Source of the DNA: Cyanobacteriota bacterium
GTDB taxonomy: Bacteria; Cyanobacteriota; Cyanobacteriia; Leptolyngbyales; Leptolyngbyaceae
DNA length: 27,197 bases
Direction of reading: 5' to 3'
Assembly: GCA_027482985.1 (NCBI GenBank)
Contig: JAIXVO010000481.1
Coordinates: 1-27,197 of the forward strand
The notes under the pieces are model-generated. The model saw only the letters and a program-made list of their open reading frames with translations, was not told the origin of the DNA and did no database searches. This document shows, piece by piece, positions 26,201 through 27,197 of the stretch. The translations under genes and the position numbers were made by a program. Position 1 is the stretch's first letter, and every line of letters starts with the position of its first letter.

Positions 26201-26979
26201 GTAAACTGTCTCCCTCCTTAACCGCTTTGGCACGCTATCAGCAGGGCAACTTCGCCAATCAACTGTTGGTGGATTCTGGCCTCGCGGACACGATCAACTT
26301 GAAGGTGGGACTGGCCTACCGCAACCCGGCAGACGACAAATTCAACGCCTTATTGCGCTACGAATATCGCCAGAATCCAGCCACCACACCCGATACCATT
26401 TTGATCGGCAGTGGCACGGGCTCGAATGTCCACCTGTTCGCGGTAGAAGCGATTTATGCTCCGAACTTCCGCTGGGAGTTCTATGGCAAGTTTGCGCTCC
26501 GGAGTACCACCTCCTACCTGGCGCGAGATTTGCTGGGTACGAACGCTATCACCCTGGGGCAATTCCGCACCACCTACCGCTTCGGCTATCGCTGGGATGC
26601 GGCGGCGGAAGTGCGCTGGATCAGCCAATCGGTGGTTGGGTTTGATGAAGTCGGGCTGGCGGCAGAACTGGGTTATTACCTCAATCCCAACCTGCGGGTT
26701 GCCCTCGGCTACAACTTCGGCAGTGCCAACGATCGCGACCTCAGCCGCACGCGGGATGGGGTCTACGTCACCATCGCGCTGAAACTTGACCAACTGTTTA
26801 GCGGCTTTGGCATCAAACTGCCCGACCGCAAGATTGCCCCGCCGCAACAACAAGAATCGTTGATCAAGCCGGTCGTGAGCCAACCTGCGGCTCCGACCAG
26901 CACCCTCCCCACACCCTCGCTGACTTCGCCTCAATCCGCTCTGCCAGCCCAACCTGACTCCGAGGGCATCTCGCAATGA
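23233..26979 (+). CDS. large outer-membrane beta-barrel protein with invasin-like Ig domain
   Basis: A 1248-residue exported protein. Residues 1-22 are a signal peptide. Residues 28-60 are Pro/Thr-rich and 64-152 form an Ig-like domain. Residues about 157-247 resemble Big_1/invasin domains (SRIPADGRSALTVEGQIVD, ending IRIRAAV). A proline-rich linker (255-292) precedes a region from about 300 to 1189 built of alternating hydrophobic/aromatic strands with many Tyr, Asn and Gly, as in outer-membrane barrels. A distinctive GLDYEIDYDRGAILF block is at 531-545. The last strand VYVTIALKLDQLF (1177-1189) is followed by an unusual 59-residue Pro/Ser/Gln tail. It overlaps both neighbours (TAATG before, ATGA after). 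No TonB plug or box is seen. A porin, adhesin or secretion channel are all open; the exact family is not named. Confidence 0.85.
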   Translation: MRTYLIAQLSILTTLLSGLAIAATATELPTPPETTAEVTQPPAVTPSPADAPAPTPMTAQATGESVQILSPATSVTGKPMTDLVVEATTGLTLQVTVNGQPLPANVATQRQEDTTTNRTRQVWYQIPLKPGENVVTVQAAGGTPTSVTLTVKETAAKIEFLPMKESRIPADGRSALTVEGQIVDTDGQAIARDAIVTLTTSAGKFVGADYDKDRTGFQVLARNGKFRAQLQSSLDPQTIRIRAAVDRQDLVTPEERKRPTLSPPPSINPVPPATNLPYPPSNQPSFVTPSPSDKTLEAYTQAEFLTNLRPFIVSGQVNLRFGQAGLDFYNSYADFLRPSLLDQGYRVDFSTAAFAQGRIGEWLFTGAFNNQRPLNQDCSRDNRLFRDAQFCDQVYPVYGDSSTVDYLTPSIDSVYFKFERTSPVVGAGTDYAMWGDYTTNEFARASQFYTATTRQLHGFKANYNLGDLQITMAYANNISGFQRDTIAPNGTSGYYILSRRLVIAGSENLFLETEELLRPGTVVERKALYRGLDYEIDYDRGAILFRRNINALEFDPYGRTLRRQIVATYQYDSLEDGGKLYAGRAQYNFSRELGREIWAGFTYLREDQGDQRLEVYGGDLMVALGQDAQLIAEVARSDFDSVFRGDIGGNAYRFEVVGTITPGVLGRGYYRSVEAGFTNNATTSFTPGQTRYGAEVTARVTPTTQATVQFDREVNFGIAPAVRGLSAVSTVGFGDLFAPTREPIPGTRVDNSLTTFKAGVNQKIGPVELGLDYVRRSRQDRIFPGRLEADTDQIVSRLNYPILNNLIFRVQDERNIGRTPDPLYPSRTTVGFDWLVSPDVTVRVAQQFLDDTSQVGTNSFTSFDIISDRKLTEDTTMTSRYSILGGINGWASQSAMGFNHRIRLAPGLRMNLGYERIAADLFAYTAAGQQFAQPVAVGQSAAALGLSNYSSYSVGLDYTENPNFKANGRFEFRDGDNNSDTMVISAAAAGKLSPSLTALARYQQGNFANQLLVDSGLADTINLKVGLAYRNPADDKFNALLRYEYRQNPATTPDTILIGSGTGSNVHLFAVEAIYAPNFRWEFYGKFALRSTTSYLARDLLGTNAITLGQFRTTYRFGYRWDAAAEVRWISQSVVGFDEVGLAAELGYYLNPNLRVALGYNFGSANDRDLSRTRDGVYVTIALKLDQLFSGFGIKLPDRKIAPPQQQESLIKPVVSQPAAPTSTLPTPSLTSPQSALPAQPDSEGISQ

Positions 26980-27197
26980 ACCAATACTCTCTTTTGACCA
27001 CCGCTTTCGTGCTGGTGGGCGCAACCTCTCTCGCCTTTGCCGATGAGCCTGCGCCCCGTCCGGTGCCCCCGACTCAACCCCTGCGGCTGACGGTGAACAG
27101 TAATCAGGACACGATCCAACCGGATGCCGCCTTGACGTTGCGGGAAGCGATCGCCATCATCAACGGCACCCTGCCCCTGACCAGCCTCTCGGATGCC
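26976..27197 (+). CDS. secreted protein with CSLREA-like start, truncated by window end
   Basis: The first 74 residues are visible. A signal peptide (MNQYSLLTTAFVLVGATSLA, cleavage near FA-DE) is followed by a proline-rich spacer (PAPRPVPPTQP) and then LTVNSNQDTIQPDAALTLRE continuing AIAIINGTLPL. The TVNS...LTLREAI pattern resembles the CSLREA segment that precedes right-handed beta-helix domains in surface proteins. The start ATG overlaps the upstream stop (ATGA), a sign of coupled translation. The body of the protein lies outside the window, so the beta-helix prediction is only an inference. Confidence 0.75.
   Translation, partial: MNQYSLLTTAFVLVGATSLAFADEPAPRPVPPTQPLRLTVNSNQDTIQPDAALTLREAIAIINGTLPLTSLSDA

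Overview
The window comes from a cyanobacterial chromosome. The evidence is a tRNA-Leu(UAA) gene interrupted by a group I intron, an ndhL gene, a very small petL-like cytochrome b6f gene, the gene order tig-clpP-clpX, and the frequent HIP1 octamer GCGATCGC both inside and outside genes. Codon and base usage look uniform. No insertion sequence, phage gene or CRISPR array was seen. Most of the window is core housekeeping DNA; the most unusual part is the last 5 kb.

Layout. 1-597 (-): the first 199 residues of an alpha/beta hydrolase that runs off the left edge. 737-4604 (-): a proteostasis cluster of trigger factor, ClpP and ClpX, closed by a terminator hairpin at 673-702. 5171-9224 (+): asd and dapA (aspartate to lysine/diaminopimelate) followed by ribonuclease J. 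9225-10211: a long hairpin, a small conserved gene (-) and a gene-free stretch holding three degenerate 26-base tandem repeats. 10212-11291 (-): 6-phosphofructokinase. 11549-14792 (+): the GTPase Era and a soluble GAF-type histidine kinase. 14835-15935 (-): 3-dehydroquinate synthase. 16050-18013 (+): the petL-like gene, a short-chain dehydrogenase-like protein lacking the usual catalytic tyrosine, and a YbhN/UPF0104-type membrane protein. 18027-19403 (-): an unrecognised conserved-looking protein. 19861-20267 (-): the intron-split tRNA-Leu. 20472-21905 (+): ndhL, a DUF3007-type gene and trpA. 22268-27197 (+): three overlapping genes for exported proteins, the last cut by the right edge.

How the genes work together. 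Trigger factor, ClpP and ClpX cover nascent-chain folding and degradation. Asd and DapA catalyse consecutive steps, with an RNA-decay enzyme downstream. NdhL and PetL are single small membrane subunits of the photosynthetic/respiratory electron transport complexes. The terminal operon encodes a DUF11/SdrD-B-like exported protein, a 1248-residue Ig-plus-beta-barrel outer-membrane protein and a secreted protein with a CSLREA-like start. The start/stop overlaps (TAATG, ATGA) suggest coupled translation and a shared cell-surface role. It is the best candidate here for a poorly described system, but its function cannot be read from the sequence.
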